Shown in pieces: positions 8,507 through 17,978 of a stretch of DNA of 64,000 nt. Positions within the stretch are counted from its first letter, which is position 1. Each line of letters opens with the position of its first letter. Under the pieces are notes generated by a model. That model was not told the DNA's origin. It searched no databases and was given only the letters and a program-made list of their open reading frames with translations. The position numbers and the translations under genes are program-made. Source of the stretch: Caballeronia fortuita (lineage in GTDB: Bacteria; Pseudomonadota; Gammaproteobacteria; Burkholderiales; Burkholderiaceae); contig NZ_FCNX02000013.1 in the NCBI RefSeq assembly GCF_001544835.2, positions 124,001 to 188,000 of the forward strand, in the 5' to 3' direction.

Positions 8507-9457
8507 ATGTCCAACATCATCAAATTCGCCGTGCTGCTGGTCGGCGCACTTCTGATCGCGCTGATCGTGCGCGTCGTGCTCGCCAGCGCCTCGCGCTCGC
8601 CGAAGCCCGCCGTGACGAGCGAGAAAGTGCTCGTAAGCGCCGCCAGCCTGCCGCAAGGCTTGCTGCTGCGCGACGAAGACCTCGCCTGGAAGGACATTCC
8701 GAAGGCGGACATTCCGTCCAGCGCGATCGTCGCGGGTGTCGCGGGCGCGCCTGATCTGAAAGGCGCGTTGCTGCGCCATCCCGTCGCGAGCGGCACCGTG
8801 CTCGTTTCCGACGATGTCTTTCTGCCGAGCGCGCCGGGTTTTCTCGCCGCGACGCTCAAGCCCGACATGCGCGCGGTCTCGGTCGCCGTCGACGACGTGT
8901 CCGGCAACGCGGGCCTGATCCAGCCGGGCGACTATGTCGACCTGATTCTCACGCAGCAGATGGACCGCCGCACCGAATCCCCCGATCTCGCGGTATCGAG
9001 CGAAACGGTGGTCGAGCATGTGCGCGTGCTGGCCGTCGGCTCCGAAATCAAGCGGCCGAAGAACGACGGCGATGGCGACGTCGCCGTGGCCCGCGCCCGC
9101 ACCGTGACGCTCGAAGTCACGCCGCGCATGGGCGAAGTGGTCGCGGTCGCCGCGCGCCTCGGCAGCCTGTCGCTCGCGCTGCGCAGCTTCGCCACCGTCA
9201 GCCGCGATCCGGCCGTGCCCGCGGGCGCGTCGGCGGCCGACCGCAAGCCGATCTGGGCCGGCGACATCTCGCGCGCCGTGCGCGATCTGCCGCGCGCGCG
9301 CCCGGTTCAGTCGGGCGCACCGAACGCCGCGCCGGCGATGCCGCGCACCGTGACCATCTATCGAGGTTCGGAGAAGTCGGATACGTCGAGCGTCGCCCAG
9401 GCGGGCGGCGCGGGCCAGGCCGTTCCGCCGCTGCCTTCCGTGCCCACGGAGCGTTGA
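8507..9457 (+). CDS. cpaB: Flp pilus assembly protein CpaB/RcpC
   Basis: A 316-aa periplasmic protein with an N-terminal membrane anchor (FAVLLVGALLIALIVRVVLA) and an SAF domain (about residues 40-110, VLVSAASLPQGLLLRDEDLAW), followed by the CpaB/RcpC domain with PGDYVDLILTQQ. It is thought to stabilise the outer-membrane pore of the Tad system. The C-terminal 60 residues are Pro/Ala/Gly-rich and poorly conserved. The ATG follows the tadV stop by about a dozen bases and leads into the secretin gene. Confidence 0.92.
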   Translation: MSNIIKFAVLLVGALLIALIVRVVLASASRSPKPAVTSEKVLVSAASLPQGLLLRDEDLAWKDIPKADIPSSAIVAGVAGAPDLKGALLRHPVASGTVLVSDDVFLPSAPGFLAATLKPDMRAVSVAVDDVSGNAGLIQPGDYVDLILTQQMDRRTESPDLAVSSETVVEHVRVLAVGSEIKRPKNDGDGDVAVARARTVTLEVTPRMGEVVAVAARLGSLSLALRSFATVSRDPAVPAGASAADRKPIWAGDISRAVRDLPRARPVQSGAPNAAPAMPRTVTIYRGSEKSDTSSVAQAGGAGQAVPPLPSVPTER

Positions 9458-9502
9458 CCCGTGCCTCCGTTCGAAAGCGTGCCATCGCCAGGATTCATAT
9501 TC

Positions 9503-10951
9503 ATGAAAACGCAGTTCAGTTCGAGCCGCCCTTCACGTCGCATCGCCGCGGTCATCGCGTGCGCGGCGTTGGTGACGTGCGCCGCGGCCCATGCCGCCCC
9601 GCCCGCGGCGACACCGCGCGAGGCAGCGCCCGCCGCCGCGCAAGGTGCGCTCGTGCTCGACGCGGGCAAGGGCACGATGCTGCAGTTGAACGAAAACGTC
9701 GCGTCGGTGTTCGTCGCCGATCCGGCCATCGCCGATGTGCACGTTCCATCGGCCAAAGCGGTCTTCGTGCTCGGCAAGAAGACCGGCACGACCACGCTCT
9801 ACGTGCTCGGCGCGAACAACCGGCCGCTCGTGCAGCGCACGGTCGTCGTTTCGCGCGACATGATCACGCTGCGCGCGATGCTCGCCGCGCGCTTTCCGAA
9901 CACCAACGTGCAGATCGCAACGGGCCAGGGTTCGCTGATGCTGACCGGTCAGGCATCGAATCCGGCGGATGCCGATGCCATCGTCCAGGCGGTGACACCC
10001 TATCTCGCCGACAAGGAAGTGCTCGTCAACCGCATGACGATCGACCGGCCGCTGCAAGTGCAGTTGCGCGTGCGCATCACGGAAGTGGACCGCAACGTCA
10101 CGCAGCAGCTCGGCATCAACTGGCAGGCAGTCGGCAACGCAGCGGGCAACTTCTATAGCGGCATTTTCAGCGGCCGTCCGATCTACAACCTGAACCAGCC
10201 GATCACGAACGGCAACGGCTCGGTGAGCTATCCGGTCAATCTGCCGACCAACAACGCCTACTCGATTCTCGGCGCGTTCAGGACGAACAACGTGGACATC
10301 CGCGCGCTCGTCGATGCGCTGAACCAGGAAGGCCTGCTGACCGTGCTCGCGGAGCCGAATCTCGTCGCCTTGTCCGGCCAGACGGCGAGCTTCCTCGCGG
10401 GCGGCGAGTTCCCGATTCCGGTGTCGCAGGTGAACGGCGCGATCACCGTCGAATTCAAGCAGTTCGGCGTCAAGCTCGACTTCACGCCGACCGTGCTCGA
10501 CGACCGCCGCATCAGCCTGAAAGTGCGCCCGGAAGTCAGCCAGATCGACACGACCGCGAGCGTGACGACCGGCGGCATCACCGTGCCGGGGCTGTCGGTG
10601 CGCCGCGCGGACACGACGGTCGAACTCGCGAGCGGCCAGAGCTTCGCGATCGGCGGTCTTCTGCAAAGCAATACGAGCGATGTCGTTTCGCAAGTGCCCG
10701 GTCTGGGCTCGATTCCGGTGCTCGGCAAGCTGTTCTCGTCGACCAATTACCAGAACAACAAGACCGAGCTCGTCATCATGGTGACGCCGTATCTCGTCGA
10801 GCCGACCGATCCGTCGAAACTGCGCTCGCCGCTCGATTCGCTGATCTCGCCGTCGAGCGATGTCGAATACAGCTTCCGCCGGCAAAACGGCGGCGCACCG
10901 GCGCAAGCGGGCGCACCCCGTCTCGTCGGCGCGGCCGGCTACGTCTATTGA
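9503..10951 (+). CDS. cpaC: Tad secretin CpaC/RcpA (outer-membrane pore)
   Basis: Forms the multimeric outer-membrane channel through which the Flp fibre passes. Seen in the 482-aa product: a signal peptide (start MKTQFSSSRPSRRIAAVIAC, ending AAAHA), the N-terminal domain with LNENVASVFVADPAIADVHV, a BON-like region (ITLRAMLAARFPNTNVQIAT), and the secretin core with QVQLRVRITEVDRNV, VLAEPNLVALSGQTASFLAG, GVKLDFTPTV and ELVIMVTPYLVEP. I chose ATG at 9503, with AGGA upstream, over an in-frame ATG at 9461 because it begins the signal peptide. It lies between cpaB and the CpaD lipoprotein gene. Confidence 0.95.
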   Translation: MKTQFSSSRPSRRIAAVIACAALVTCAAAHAAPPAATPREAAPAAAQGALVLDAGKGTMLQLNENVASVFVADPAIADVHVPSAKAVFVLGKKTGTTTLYVLGANNRPLVQRTVVVSRDMITLRAMLAARFPNTNVQIATGQGSLMLTGQASNPADADAIVQAVTPYLADKEVLVNRMTIDRPLQVQLRVRITEVDRNVTQQLGINWQAVGNAAGNFYSGIFSGRPIYNLNQPITNGNGSVSYPVNLPTNNAYSILGAFRTNNVDIRALVDALNQEGLLTVLAEPNLVALSGQTASFLAGGEFPIPVSQVNGAITVEFKQFGVKLDFTPTVLDDRRISLKVRPEVSQIDTTASVTTGGITVPGLSVRRADTTVELASGQSFAIGGLLQSNTSDVVSQVPGLGSIPVLGKLFSSTNYQNNKTELVIMVTPYLVEPTDPSKLRSPLDSLISPSSDVEYSFRRQNGGAPAQAGAPRLVGAAGYVY

Positions 10952-10958
10952 GGCCGTC

Positions 10959-11333
10959 ATGAAACACACCCGCGCGCTCGCGCTCCTTCTCGCCGCCGCG
11001 TTCGCCGTGGCCGCCGCCGGCTGTTTCAAGCCGCCGCGCAACATGCCGAACGAAACGGTGATCGGCTACGACGGCAACACCGCCGTGCCGCCCGATTGCG
11101 ACAGCCTCGCGCGTCCGTCGCTGCTGACCGATGCCGGCATCCGCCGCCCGAGCATGCAATGGGGCTGCGCGACCTACACCAATCTCGCCGCGCAGCTCGC
11201 GCGTCCGGAAGACGCGGTGCATCCGCAGACGCTTGGTCCGGCGAACGCGGCGGTGGCGGCGAGCGCGGTGCGGCGATACGAGACGGGGCGCGTGATTCAG
11301 CTCGACAAGTCGACTTCGCGCGACAGCAAGTGA
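10959..11333 (+). CDS. cpaD: CpaD-like Tad pilus assembly lipoprotein
   Basis: A 124-aa lipoprotein: the signal sequence ends in AAAGC, so lipidation at the Cys is expected. After the lipobox come PPDCDSLARPSLL and WGCATYTNLAAQLARPEDAV, which match the CpaD family, here in a short form. The protein is thought to assist the outer-membrane secretin. The ATG follows the secretin stop by 7 bases. Upstream in-frame codons belong to the secretin region read in another frame. Confidence 0.82.
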   Translation: MKHTRALALLLAAAFAVAAAGCFKPPRNMPNETVIGYDGNTAVPPDCDSLARPSLLTDAGIRRPSMQWGCATYTNLAAQLARPEDAVHPQTLGPANAAVAASAVRRYETGRVIQLDKSTSRDSK

Positions 11334-11371
11334 CGTAACGCGACATCGCCCGACGCACACGAGGCCAGCCA

Positions 11372-12589
11372 ATGAGCACAGAGTTCTCCTTTTCGAAGAC
11401 CAAGTCCGGCACGCGCAACGCGGATTTCATCGCCTTCGTCGCCGATCGCAAGACCGAGCAGATCGTGAAGAGCTTCGTGCTCGAACAGGCGATGCCGCAC
11501 GCGCATATCGTCGTCGGCAATGTCGACGATGCGATCGCCTATCTCGCCAGGGTCGACCGCTCGCCGCTCTTCCTGCTCGTCGATCTCCAGGACTCGGTGA
11601 TGCCGCTCTCCGACCTCGGCCGCCTCGCCGAAGTCTGCGAGCCGTCGGTGCAGGTGGTGGCGCTCGGCGAGCGCAACGACGTCGGCCTGTTCCGCAGCCT
11701 GCTCAAGATCGGCGTGCGCGACTACCTCGTGAAGCCGATCACCGTCGAGCTGCTCAAGCGCACGGTCAATGTCGCCGAAGGCAAGGTGAGTCCCGTCATG
11801 CTTGCGCGCGCGGGCAAGACGATCGCGTTCACCGGCTCGCGCGGCGGCGTCGGCGTGACCACGCTCGCGCTCAACGTCGCGCGCCATCTGTCGGAAGACA
11901 CGCACCGGCGCGTCGCTTACGTCGATCTGAACCTGCACGGCGGCGCGGCCAACTCGATGCTCGGCCTGCAAAGCAACAACGGACTCATCGACGTGCTGCA
12001 GAACGTGCATCGGCTCGATCCGCAATACGTCGAGCGCACGCTCGTCGCCAAGGGCAGCCGGCTTTTCATGCTGTCGGCGGAACACGATTACGGCGCCGCG
12101 CGCCCGTTCGCGCCGGGCGCCTTGCCGCGCGTGCTCGAACTGCTGTGCGACAGCTTCCACTACGTGATTCTGGACATCGGCTCGGTGACGGATCCGCTCG
12201 CGCAGGAAGCGTTCGATCACGCCGCGCGCGTCTACATGGTCGCTGACCGTTCGGTGCATTCGACGCGCGAGACGATCCGCCTGCTGCGTCATATCGAGGA
12301 TCGCGACAACAACCCGCCGACCTCGCTGCTGCTCAACAACCCGAACGCCGCGACGAGCGGCAAGGTGCAGGTCAACGACTTCATGACGGCGGTCGGCCGC
12401 AACGTGCTGTATGAAATCCCGTTCGAGGCGAAGTCGCTCGCGACCGCCGAGAATCTCGGCGAAGCGCCGAAAGAGAAGGCCGCGAACGGTTTCAACCAGA
12501 TGATCACGCGCATCGGCGGCGATCTGACCGGTCAGCAGATGAGCGCCGAGCGCTCGTTCTTCCAGAAGCTCGGGCTCAGGAGAGGCTGA
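11372..12589 (+). CDS. cpaE: Tad pilus localisation ATPase CpaE/TadZ
   Basis: A 405-aa ParA/MinD-like protein that places the Tad machinery in the cell. Seen: an N-terminal receiver-like domain (about residues 15-135, with VVALGERNDVGLFRSLLKIG and VRDYLVKPI), then a deviant Walker A region FTGSRGGVGVTTLALN (about 153-168) and a MinD-like ATPase core (VAYVDLNLHGG, YVILDIG). The stop overlaps the next start by one base (TGATG), so cpaE and cpaF are translationally coupled. Confidence 0.93.
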   Translation: MSTEFSFSKTKSGTRNADFIAFVADRKTEQIVKSFVLEQAMPHAHIVVGNVDDAIAYLARVDRSPLFLLVDLQDSVMPLSDLGRLAEVCEPSVQVVALGERNDVGLFRSLLKIGVRDYLVKPITVELLKRTVNVAEGKVSPVMLARAGKTIAFTGSRGGVGVTTLALNVARHLSEDTHRRVAYVDLNLHGGAANSMLGLQSNNGLIDVLQNVHRLDPQYVERTLVAKGSRLFMLSAEHDYGAARPFAPGALPRVLELLCDSFHYVILDIGSVTDPLAQEAFDHAARVYMVADRSVHSTRETIRLLRHIEDRDNNPPTSLLLNNPNAATSGKVQVNDFMTAVGRNVLYEIPFEAKSLATAENLGEAPKEKAANGFNQMITRIGGDLTGQQMSAERSFFQKLGLRRG

Positions 12590-13974
12590 TGTTCGGACAG
12601 AAGCAGGTTCCCCGCCCGACACCCGATCCGGACGCGGCATCCGGCGACGCCGCGCCGGTCATCGAAGCGCCGCCGGTCGCGCCGCCGCCGCGCGCGCCGG
12701 AAGGCGCCGAAGTGCTCGTGCGCTCGGACCTCTTCAAGGTGATCCGCAACGGCGTGTTCGCGGCGATGAATCCGTCGGCGGCCGTCGGCAAGACGCGCGA
12801 GCAGATGAAACCCGGCGTGGAGCAGCTCGTGCTCGACGTGGCCGAGCGCGAACGCCTGAACGTGACCATCGCGGAGCAGCAGCAGATCGTCGGCGAATTG
12901 CTGAACGACATGTTCGGCCTCGGCCCGATCGAACCCTTGCTCGCCGACGACACCATCACCGACGTCCTCGTCAACGGTCCCGATCAGGTCTGGGTCGAGC
13001 GGCACGGCCGGCTCGAACTGACGCACTGCAAGTTCCGCGACAACACGCACGTCATCAACGTCGCGCAGCGCATCGCGGCCGGCGTAGGACGGCGCGTCGA
13101 CGAAAGCAGTCCGATGGTCGATGCGCGTCTCGCCGACGGCAGCCGCGTGAACGTCGTGCTGCCACCGCTTGCGATCCACGGCGCATCGATCTCGATTCGT
13201 AAGTTCTCCAAGCGCAACATCACGCTGCACCGGATGGCGACGCAGGGCAACCTGTCCGCCGCGATGGCCAACGTGCTCAAGCTCGCGAGCACCTGCCGGC
13301 TCAACATCATCGTGTCGGGCGGCACGGGCTCGGGCAAGACGACGCTGCTCAACGCGCTGTCGCACTTCATCGGGCACGGCGAGCGCACCGTGACGATCGA
13401 GGATGCCGCCGAACTGCAACTCGTGCAGCCGCACGTCGTGAGCCTCGAAACGCGCCCCGAGAATGCCGAAGGACTCGGCGCGGTGACGCAGCGCGATCTC
13501 GTGCGCAACGCGCTGCGGATGCGCCCGGACCGCATCATCCTCGGCGAAACGCGCGGCCCCGAAGCCTTCGACGTGCTTCAGGCGATGAATACCGGCCACG
13601 ACGGTTCGATGACCACGATCCACGCGAACACGCCGCGCGACGGCATCACGCGTCTGGAGTCGATGGTGATGATGGCGAACGGCAACCTGCCGCTCCTGTC
13701 GATCCGCCGGCAGATCGCGAGCGCGGTGCACATGATCGTGCAGATCGAGCGCATGCGCGACGGCATGCGGCGCGTGACGCGCATCACCGAACTCGTCGGC
13801 ATGGAAGGCGAAGTCATCATCACGCAGGATCTCTTCACGTTCCGTTATGACGCGAGCGCGTACAGCGAGGAAGTGAAAGGCGTGTTCGAAACGGGCGCGG
13901 TGCGGCCGGCCTTCGCCGCGCGCGCCGCGTATTACGGCCTCGAGGATGCGCTGCTGGAGGCGATGCGGCCATGA
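12589..13974 (+). CDS. cpaF: Tad secretion ATPase CpaF/TadA
   Basis: A 461-aa cytoplasmic hexameric GspE/PilB-type ATPase that drives Flp pilus assembly. Seen: a Pro/Ala-rich N-terminus, the N-terminal domain with FGLGPIEPLLADDTITDVLV, Walker A SGGTGSGKTTLLNALS (about residue 245), Asp box TIEDAAELQL, Walker B region RPDRIILGETRGPEAF, and His box TTIHANTPRDGI. Length is normal for the family. It starts by TGATG overlap with cpaE and overlaps tadB by four bases, in the core of the locus. Confidence 0.96.
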   Translation: MFGQKQVPRPTPDPDAASGDAAPVIEAPPVAPPPRAPEGAEVLVRSDLFKVIRNGVFAAMNPSAAVGKTREQMKPGVEQLVLDVAERERLNVTIAEQQQIVGELLNDMFGLGPIEPLLADDTITDVLVNGPDQVWVERHGRLELTHCKFRDNTHVINVAQRIAAGVGRRVDESSPMVDARLADGSRVNVVLPPLAIHGASISIRKFSKRNITLHRMATQGNLSAAMANVLKLASTCRLNIIVSGGTGSGKTTLLNALSHFIGHGERTVTIEDAAELQLVQPHVVSLETRPENAEGLGAVTQRDLVRNALRMRPDRIILGETRGPEAFDVLQAMNTGHDGSMTTIHANTPRDGITRLESMVMMANGNLPLLSIRRQIASAVHMIVQIERMRDGMRRVTRITELVGMEGEVIITQDLFTFRYDASAYSEEVKGVFETGAVRPAFAARAAYYGLEDALLEAMRP

Positions 13975-14945
13975 GTTCCATCGACCTCATCACGTTCGGA
14001 TCGTTCGCTGTCGTGCTGCTGCTCGGCATCATGCTGCTCGTGGTGCAGGACATGCGCAGGCAGCGGCCCGAAGCGCGCATCCAGGCGCGGCTGCAGGCGG
14101 ACTTTCCGTCGACGGGCGCAAGCGGCCGCGAAATGCGCCACGATCACTCCGACATCTTCACGTTCAGCCGCAACGACAACCTCGTGAGCCGCTGGTTCGC
14201 GCCGAAGATCGCGCGCCTCAAGACGGTGGCCGGGACGCGCGGGCTGCGCGTGGTGATCGCCGCGGCGGTCGTCGCGGAAATCCTCGCGCTCGTGATGGCG
14301 AAGCTGCTGCCGCTGCCTTCGTTCGCGCCGCCCGCGCTCGTCATCGGCATGCCGGTGTTCGGCGCGATGCAGGCATATCGCTTTCTCGTCGAGCGCTTCA
14401 AGCGGCGCTTTCTCGACGGCTTTCCCGATCTCATCGATCTGATCGTGCGTGCGGTGCGCGCGGGCGTGCCGGTGACGCACGTGATGGGCGTCGCGTCGAG
14501 CGAATGCGCCGAGCCGCTCAAGAGCGAATTCCGCCTGATGGGCGACGGCCTCAAGGTCGGTCTCGATCTCGAAGAAGTGCTCGCGACGGCGGTCGCGCGC
14601 ATCGGCATCGCGGATTTTTCGTTCTTCTGCGTCTGCCTGCTGCTGCAGCGCGAAACCGGCGGGCAGCTCGGCGAAACGCTGGAGAACCTCGCGGGCATCG
14701 TGCGCCGGCGCCGCGAGATTCGCCAGAAGACGAAGGCGCTGACGGGCGAAGCGCGCATCACGACGAAGATTCTCGCGGCGGTGCCCTTCTTCATCGTGGG
14801 CAGCATGTTCCTGCTCAACCGCGCCTATCTGATGGTGCTGTTCCAGACGTCGGCGGGGCAGAAAGTGCTGACGTGCGCCGTGATATCGCTCGCGATGGGA
14901 CTGGGCGTCGTTCACAAGATGTCGAAACTGGATACCTCGCGATGA
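13971..14945 (+). CDS. tadB: Tad inner-membrane platform protein TadB
   Basis: A 324-aa inner-membrane protein of the GspF/T2SF family that works with TadC and the ATPase CpaF. Seen: an N-terminal membrane segment (FGSFAVVLLLGIMLLVVQDM), a pair of segments around residues 85-125, the T2SF core (FPDLIDLIVRAVRAGVPVTH, LLLQRETGGQLGETLENLA) and two C-terminal membrane segments. The start ATG lies in the cpaF stop (ATGA overlap) and the gene ends in an ATGA overlap with tadC. Confidence 0.94.
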   Translation: MSSIDLITFGSFAVVLLLGIMLLVVQDMRRQRPEARIQARLQADFPSTGASGREMRHDHSDIFTFSRNDNLVSRWFAPKIARLKTVAGTRGLRVVIAAAVVAEILALVMAKLLPLPSFAPPALVIGMPVFGAMQAYRFLVERFKRRFLDGFPDLIDLIVRAVRAGVPVTHVMGVASSECAEPLKSEFRLMGDGLKVGLDLEEVLATAVARIGIADFSFFCVCLLLQRETGGQLGETLENLAGIVRRRREIRQKTKALTGEARITTKILAAVPFFIVGSMFLLNRAYLMVLFQTSAGQKVLTCAVISLAMGLGVVHKMSKLDTSR

Positions 14946-15901
14946 GCCAGGACAATCTCGAGACACTCATCAACCTGCTGATGCTGCTCGCGCTCGTCGT
15001 CGCCATCGTGCTGTGGTGGGCGACCAAGCACGGCGGCACGCGCGGGCGCATCGCGGAGCGCGCGCGTCAGGCGGCTATCGTGCAGCGCAATGAAAGCGCG
15101 CTCACCGACGAAGACGACGGCGACGGCTTCGCTGCACGCCTCACGCACCGTCTCGCGCGCCTCGGCGACCGCCTGCCGCTCTTCGACGCCAAGTACCGCG
15201 CGAAGCTGCGCGCGCAGATGGTCCGTAGCGGCTATCGCAGCCATTCGGCGGTGTCGGTCCTGCTCGCGATCAAGTTCGTCGTCGGGCTCGTGTGCGCCGC
15301 GTTTACCGTGATGCTCGGCTCGCGCATTCCGGTGATCGGCGGATATCCGGCCGTGCGCGGCGCGATGATGCTGCTGGTGTTCGTCGTCGGCATGATCCTG
15401 CCGGAATACGTGCTCGCGTTCTTCGCGTCGCGGCGGCGCAAGGCGATGGCCTCGTGCCTGCCCGACGCGCTCGATCTGCTCGTCATCTGCACGAACGCGG
15501 GCAACAGCCTCGGCGTGTCGATCCGGCGCGTCGCCGACGAACTCAAGACCATCTGCCCGCCACTCTCCAGCGAGTTCTCGCTGACCGCCGACGAACTCTC
15601 GCTCTCCGGCGACAGTGCGCGCGCGCTGCAGGCGCTCGCCGATCGCATCGATCTGCCGTCGATCCGCGCGCTGATTTCCACGCTCACGCAATCGATGCGC
15701 TACGGCACGCCGATCACGCATGCGCTGCGCACGCTCTCGCACACCGAGCGGCTCGCGCATATCGTGTCGCTCGAAGAAAAGGCGGCCAAGCTCGCGCCGA
15801 AAATGGCCGTGCCGATGATGCTCTTCATCCTGCCTGCGGTGATGTTGATCGCCGCCGGCCCGGCCATCATCCAACTCATCAGCGTCTTTGCAAAGAAATG
15901 A
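14942..15901 (+). CDS. tadC: Tad inner-membrane platform protein TadC
   Basis: A 319-aa second T2SF-domain platform protein. Seen: an N-terminal membrane segment (LLMLLALVVAIVLWWATKHG), central hydrophobic segments, and the T2SF core with LPDALDLLVICTNAGNSLGV and DRIDLPSIRALISTLTQSMR, ending in a hydrophobic C-terminus. A longer in-frame reading upstream lies over tadB in a different frame and is not real. The ATG at 14942 overlaps the tadB stop, and the TGA at 15899-15901 overlaps the tadD start. Confidence 0.93.
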   Translation: MSQDNLETLINLLMLLALVVAIVLWWATKHGGTRGRIAERARQAAIVQRNESALTDEDDGDGFAARLTHRLARLGDRLPLFDAKYRAKLRAQMVRSGYRSHSAVSVLLAIKFVVGLVCAAFTVMLGSRIPVIGGYPAVRGAMMLLVFVVGMILPEYVLAFFASRRRKAMASCLPDALDLLVICTNAGNSLGVSIRRVADELKTICPPLSSEFSLTADELSLSGDSARALQALADRIDLPSIRALISTLTQSMRYGTPITHALRTLSHTERLAHIVSLEEKAAKLAPKMAVPMMLFILPAVMLIAAGPAIIQLISVFAKK

Positions 15902-16803
15902 AGACCACACCGATTCCACTCGCCTGCATGCGCCGCGCCGGACTTGCCGCGTGTTGCGCGACGCTCGCGATCGCGTTCAGCGCCTGCACGACGACGACCA
16001 CGACACGTCAGAGCTTCGACAGCCGTCCGGTCACGCGCAACTCCGCGCCGAGCACGATGAGCGAATTGCGCATCGCCGACACGGCACTCGAATCCGGCAA
16101 TGTCGAACTCGCGACCTCGCTCTACGAGAAAGCGGTGCAGGCGGACCCGCACTCGGTCGCCGGGCTGACGGGGCTCGGCAACACGCTCTACACGGTCGGC
16201 GACTTCACGCGCGCGGGCGTCTATTACGACCGCGCCAGCAAGGCCGATGCGAAGGCGAGCGCGCCGCTCATCGGTCTTGCGCGCGTCGCGATGCGCCAGC
16301 GCCGCTTCGATGACGCCATCGCCAGTTATCGGCATCTGCTCGCGCTCACGCCCGACGATCCGCTCGCCGCAGCCGGGCTCGGCGCCGCGCTCGACATGAG
16401 CGGCGATCACGCGGGCGCGCAGGCCGTGTTGCGTCAGGCGCTCGGCAAGAACGTGGGCGATCCGATGCTTTCGGTGAATCTCGGCCTGTCGCTGACGCTC
16501 TCCGGCAATCCGCGCGAAGGCGCGAACGTGCTGCTCGACGTGACGCGTTTCCCCGCCGCGCCGCCGCAGGCACGTCAGGATCTCGCCCTCGCCTACGGGC
16601 TGCTCGGCAATCGCGAGGCGGCGGCCGAAATCCTGTCGCGCGATCTGCCGAAGGCATCGGTCGAAGACAATCTGCGTTACTACGACATGCAGCGCGAGTT
16701 GATGTCGCAGCGCGCGCCGGCGGCATCGGCAACACCGACGGGAACGTCGGCATCGCCCGCCGCGATTCCGACGGCTCTCGTCCAGACGACGCGTCTCAAA
16801 TGA
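15898..16803 (+). CDS. tadD: TPR lipoprotein TadD
   Basis: A 301-aa outer-membrane-attached or periplasmic lipoprotein that helps assemble the Tad secretin. Seen: a signal sequence ending at a lipobox (AFSAC), then TPR repeats from about residue 55 to 230 (for example LYEKAVQADPHSVAGLTGLG and AIASYRHLLALTPDDPLAAA), and an Ala/Ser/Thr/Pro-rich tail. The ATG overlaps the tadC stop and the stop overlaps the tadE start, so both junctions are coupled. Confidence 0.92.
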   Translation: MKTTPIPLACMRRAGLAACCATLAIAFSACTTTTTTRQSFDSRPVTRNSAPSTMSELRIADTALESGNVELATSLYEKAVQADPHSVAGLTGLGNTLYTVGDFTRAGVYYDRASKADAKASAPLIGLARVAMRQRRFDDAIASYRHLLALTPDDPLAAAGLGAALDMSGDHAGAQAVLRQALGKNVGDPMLSVNLGLSLTLSGNPREGANVLLDVTRFPAAPPQARQDLALAYGLLGNREAAAEILSRDLPKASVEDNLRYYDMQRELMSQRAPAASATPTGTSASPAAIPTALVQTTRLK

Positions 16804-17309
16804 AAGCGTCCGCGCGCCGCCGTCCACGACCGCCATCCGTCGCGATGCGACTGCTGCGCGACGAGCGCGGCATCGCGTCGATCGAGTTCGCGTTCGTCGT
16901 CGTCATCGCGGCGATCATCATCATCGGCACGGTGGAGCTCGCGCTGGAGATGATCGTCGATGCGACGGTGCAGGCGGCCGCGCAGGAAGCATCGCGCGTG
17001 GGCCTGACGACCACCGCGCCCGCTTCCGGCACGCGCGCGCAGAAGGCGCAGGCGATCGTCGAAACGATCCTCGGCGGATGGCGCGCGCTGAACGCGACCA
17101 TCACCGTCACCGAGCTGAACTACGGCAACTACGGCTACGGCAACGTCGCCAGTTCCACCTATACGCCGACGCAGGACATGGGCGGATACGGCGACGTGGT
17201 CGCCTACAACATCCAGGTCAGGATGCCGGGCATCACCGGCATTCCCGCGATGTTCGGCATTTCGCAACTGACCTTCCAGCGCAATTTCATCGTGCAGAAC
17301 GAGAAATGA
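16800..17309 (+). CDS. tadE: TadE-like pseudopilin
   Basis: A 169-aa minor pilin-like protein processed by the TadV peptidase. Seen: a basic N-terminus, then RGIASIEFAFVVVIAAIIII with the prepilin-like Glu and a hydrophobic helix typical of the TadE domain, followed by a mostly beta C-terminal part rich in Tyr, Gly and Asn. The start ATG lies inside the tadD stop. TadE and TadF are thought to initiate or tune Flp fibre assembly. Confidence 0.9.
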   Translation: MKASARRRPRPPSVAMRLLRDERGIASIEFAFVVVIAAIIIIGTVELALEMIVDATVQAAAQEASRVGLTTTAPASGTRAQKAQAIVETILGGWRALNATITVTELNYGNYGYGNVASSTYTPTQDMGGYGDVVAYNIQVRMPGITGIPAMFGISQLTFQRNFIVQNEK

Positions 17310-17965
17310 GAACGCTCTTCGAAACCATGCGATCGATCCGCGCGAGGCTCGCCGGCATGCTGCGTTCGGATCGCGGCAGCGTGTCGATCGAGTTCGTCAT
17401 CATCGTGCCGATGATGCTCATCGTGATGCTCGGCTTTTCCGAGCTCTACATGTACATGCGCGCGGTGAGCGCGGTCGACCGCACGGCGTTCACGCTCGCG
17501 AACACCATCGGCCAGATGACATCGGTCATCGCCGACAACAACGACACCACCGAAGCGAACAGCTACGGCTCGCTGTGGCAGGACGCGATCCTGCTCGCCG
17601 CGCCGTATCAGTTGAAGGCGAACGGCATGGTCTACGTGACCTTCGTGTGCGATCCCGATGCAAGCAAGAAGTGCAAGGACATGGACACGACGATGACGAC
17701 GGCCACGCCCAAAATCCAGTGGACGGCGTCGCCGCCCGCATGGACCAACAGCAAGAGCGCGAGCATGGCGTCGCGGATTTCGGCCACGAACCTGCTGCCC
17801 GCATCGTGGCCGTTCCGCACGGGCGATTCGGCGATCGTCGTCGAAGTGTTTCTGTCGTATAACCCGTTCACGATGACGTCCGGCTTGCTGTCGGGCCTGC
17901 CGGGCCAGCAGACGGTGTACCGCCGCGTGTACGTGCGTCCGCGCGCGATGCGTGCGTTCTACTGA
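17306..17965 (+). CDS. tadF: TadF-like pseudopilin
   Basis: A 219-aa second TadE-domain protein. Seen: a cytoplasmic basic leader of about 25 residues, the prepilin-like junction RGSVSIEFVIIVPMMLIVML, and a longer soluble domain with a CDPDASKKC cysteine pair that could form a disulfide. It starts in the tadE stop codon (ATGA overlap) and is followed 13 bases later by tadG. The TadF name is assigned by position and domain. Confidence 0.87.
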   Translation: MRTLFETMRSIRARLAGMLRSDRGSVSIEFVIIVPMMLIVMLGFSELYMYMRAVSAVDRTAFTLANTIGQMTSVIADNNDTTEANSYGSLWQDAILLAAPYQLKANGMVYVTFVCDPDASKKCKDMDTTMTTATPKIQWTASPPAWTNSKSASMASRISATNLLPASWPFRTGDSAIVVEVFLSYNPFTMTSGLLSGLPGQQTVYRRVYVRPRAMRAFY

Positions 17966-17978
17966 CGCGCGCCGGATC

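Noticed and set aside
9533..11044. A 503-aa minus-strand frame opposite the secretin gene
   Set aside because: It is an Arg/His/Ala-rich shadow caused by G/C-biased third positions, with no family motif, opposite a certain gene.
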